DNA of 64,000 nt, taken from assembly GCA_041730495.1 (NCBI GenBank), contig JBGSBR010000006.1, positions 1-64,000 of the forward strand. The letters run 5' to 3'. Numbering within the stretch: position 1 is the first letter of the stretch; each line of letters opens with the position of its first letter. Positions 63,601-64,000 of the stretch are shown piece by piece. The translations under genes and the position numbers were made by a program. The stretch is from JBGSBR01 sp041730495. Its GTDB lineage: Bacteria; Patescibacteriota; Microgenomatia; UBA1406; GWC2-37-13. Below the pieces are notes generated by a model. It had not been told where the DNA came from. It was given only the letters and a program-made list of their open reading frames with translations, and did not search any database.

Positions 63601-64000
63601 GTCTGCACTTCCTTGGGTGACATTAAGCATGCTCGTTGCATTGTTATAGTTGAAACCGATATCGTTATCTAATCCAAATGACAACGGTGAACTATCACCT
63701 AGGTAAATTCCTGTTAATTTATTTGCACCTGCTGAAGCTGAGTTACCGAGAGTTTCGTTGGCTGTTGGATACAAATATGTACCACCATCTGTAAATGGAC
63801 TTGCTCCACCAGCGTTGAGCTGTGTGCCATTCCAAAACAAATTTCCACTGGTTGCATAGAGTCTGTTTGTGGTGACTCCTGGTGCTGAAGTGTCACCGAT
63901 ATAGATCGCTCCTCGCAGATCAAGTCTTTCGTTTGGAGCAGTGGTACCGATTCCGATGTTACCTAATCCATTTACAAATAATCTAATTGCAGATCCTACA
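60667..64000 (-). CDS. Giant repetitive surface protein (partial, 5' end beyond window)
   Basis: The frame is open from the stop at 60667 to the window edge, giving at least 1110 residues, and the true start lies outside. The N-terminal visible part contains repeats of a beta-helix or tail-fibre-like type: GNIGIGTTAPNERLDLRGAI, AVGIGTTTPGAQLDVAGRV and LGIGTSAPTQAFQVVGNS. A middle part has SGDFSCGTDRAS. The C-terminal section has DLAESYNTRDKSIKPGDVVS, then KVLGIVPTQPGIVL, reminiscent of the autocatalytic (Peptidase_G2/intramolecular chaperone-like) ends of fibre proteins. A coiled-coil stretch (AAQLAANTQQLSAMQ) follows, and then a beta-rich end. It is probably exported and surface-exposed. No sorting signal is visible at the C-terminus. 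Confidence 0.8.
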   Translation of the reverse strand, partial: VGSAIRLFVNGLGNIGIGTTAPNERLDLRGAIYIGDTSAPGVTTNRLYATSGNLFWNGTQLNAGGASPFTDGGTYLYPTANETLGNSASAGANKLTGIYLGDSSPLSFGLDNDIGFNYNNATSMLNVTQGSADVNFDANTLFVDGSANAVGIGTTTPGAQLDVAGRVKLGSNITYANNTTQVIIGSNNGSDPQCGLWSCGLAYNEQLNSLAASGGYYGTLGSVTNNTAGSNFVVGAHYAANTLVNSGAVEGVAASANVGAGVTVSSNIRGLFTSVGSSHSSGVATIAEATSIWSFDNFADNTNITNLYGIKSQLSGLGTGSIISNLYGHYIDADSSDGTVTKSFGLYITNVRDPAFAAANDFGIYQEGSNDYNYFAGNLGIGTSAPTQAFQVVGNSIISGYTKINNVAIGGSAPGITGCNDFSDMICGGSNLWLGASSGGGQVYFEDDLNINGQDITAAGSFSGAGLTDCDTTNSKLLWDSTSGDFSCGTDRASATIVKPTVEAVTSSTIPQADDHLTFSVGANETWVVQYNLRVSSPNLGGIAVGVSAPSGANCKFVAGELENNVANAQNGCAVTAATAMNLGTGVLTTDPAIVYGMVTTGATSGNVELWWAQATANATPSRVHEGSFLIAFKSSGADLAESYNTRDKSIKPGDVVSVDPTLKNGVKKSTGAYDEKVLGIVPTQPGIVLSDGSPPVGTKSVLLALAGRVPVKVNLENGPIKAGDYLTTSSIPGEAMKATKSGIAIGKALEDYNGSSSTIFEEGKVMTFVELGYYSPDIKLNADGNLDVVVENDKYVAKYTDGSTIEQKGGFAEAVIASLTSGKIDVKELFLGDIDVRAKLEELIAAQDGNQIQLQSLLSQLNEQENLTASQAAQLAANTQQLSAMQNASGSGEMQASSSGLIAQLSDRVSFLEQMLYGQDVGAVLGVQSGGIASESGSLSELLVDKPIRFSEDTIFDEDLTVLGDARFNDISLTGAISNGLLTINGFDDSTATPSATISTLNGSLKLQHLGLGEVDIMAGKVRIDTQGNMIIAEGVLKGNDEFRGTIKLPRNAKSVRVDRNWTEAPATVIASPDFETYVWISELDEDGFTINVKDSSTQAQDLFWAAIF

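Noticed and set aside
1..64000. UGA recoding (Gly or Trp), as in some Patescibacteria
   Set aside because: Long genes are open with the standard code, TGA is used as a stop at 37072-37074, and the tRNA-Trp has anticodon CCA only.

Overview
The window looks like a stretch of a small-genome Patescibacteria (Candidate Phyla Radiation) chromosome. This is an inference from gene content: very large proteins without clear relatives, two TrmB-type regulators, a prepilin peptidase, a sortase, an M16 peptidase and a giant repetitive surface protein with GIGTT-type repeats. Tightly packed genes and AT-rich promoters point the same way. I cannot place it in a class. The standard code fits: long frames stay open with UGA as a stop (the gene ending at 37074 stops with TGA), and the only tRNA-Trp has anticodon CCA. 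No rRNA, CRISPR array, transposase or phage structural gene is visible.

Region 1 (1-31723) is the most unusual part. After the start of an exported FN3-like protein and a small HTH protein, four very large genes fill about 25 kb. They encode 3483 aa (PPP-type phosphatase, HExxH zincin-like motif, PP2C phosphatase), 2322 aa (helical, degenerate repeats), 1473 aa (JAMM/MPN isopeptidase-like) and 1107 aa (membrane-anchored GT51 transglycosylase with a dead-looking transpeptidase). Small helical proteins flank the set (192 aa, 347 aa with a C-terminal anchor, 129 aa). A 910-aa helical protein with a C-terminal methyltransferase-like domain and a TrmB-type regulator close it. I regard this as the candidate undescribed system: opposing cell-wall, phosphatase and protease chemistry on giant scaffolds, possibly an envelope-anchored machine or an interaction apparatus.

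Region 2 (31724-34104) is an island of two envelope proteins that differ from all neighbours. They have Shine-Dalgarno sequences, long hairpin-rich leaders, a classical terminator and more GC-rich codons.

Region 3 (34139-45901) holds galT, pth, three glycosyltransferases, a GH18-like exported protein, transaldolase, a glutaredoxin-like protein with a proline-rich tail, a SulP transporter and a kinase-like protein. Region 4 (45905-52647) has two tRNA pairs (Arg-GCG/Trp-CCA and Leu-CAG/Ser-GCT), two sigma-70 family factors, a second TrmB regulator, a small HExxH protein and a DUF2207-type membrane protein. Region 5 (52650-64000) concerns the envelope: a nucleotidyltransferase-like protein, WecG/TagA glycosyltransferase, MreB, PEGA protein, sortase, prepilin peptidase, M16 peptidase and the giant surface protein that runs off the window, together with tRNA-Arg(CCT) and ndk.

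Across the window most genes have a -10 box only 4-11 nt before the ATG and no Shine-Dalgarno sequence, so leaderless mRNAs appear to be the normal mode of initiation. Three convergent gene pairs share a 4-bp stop overlap.
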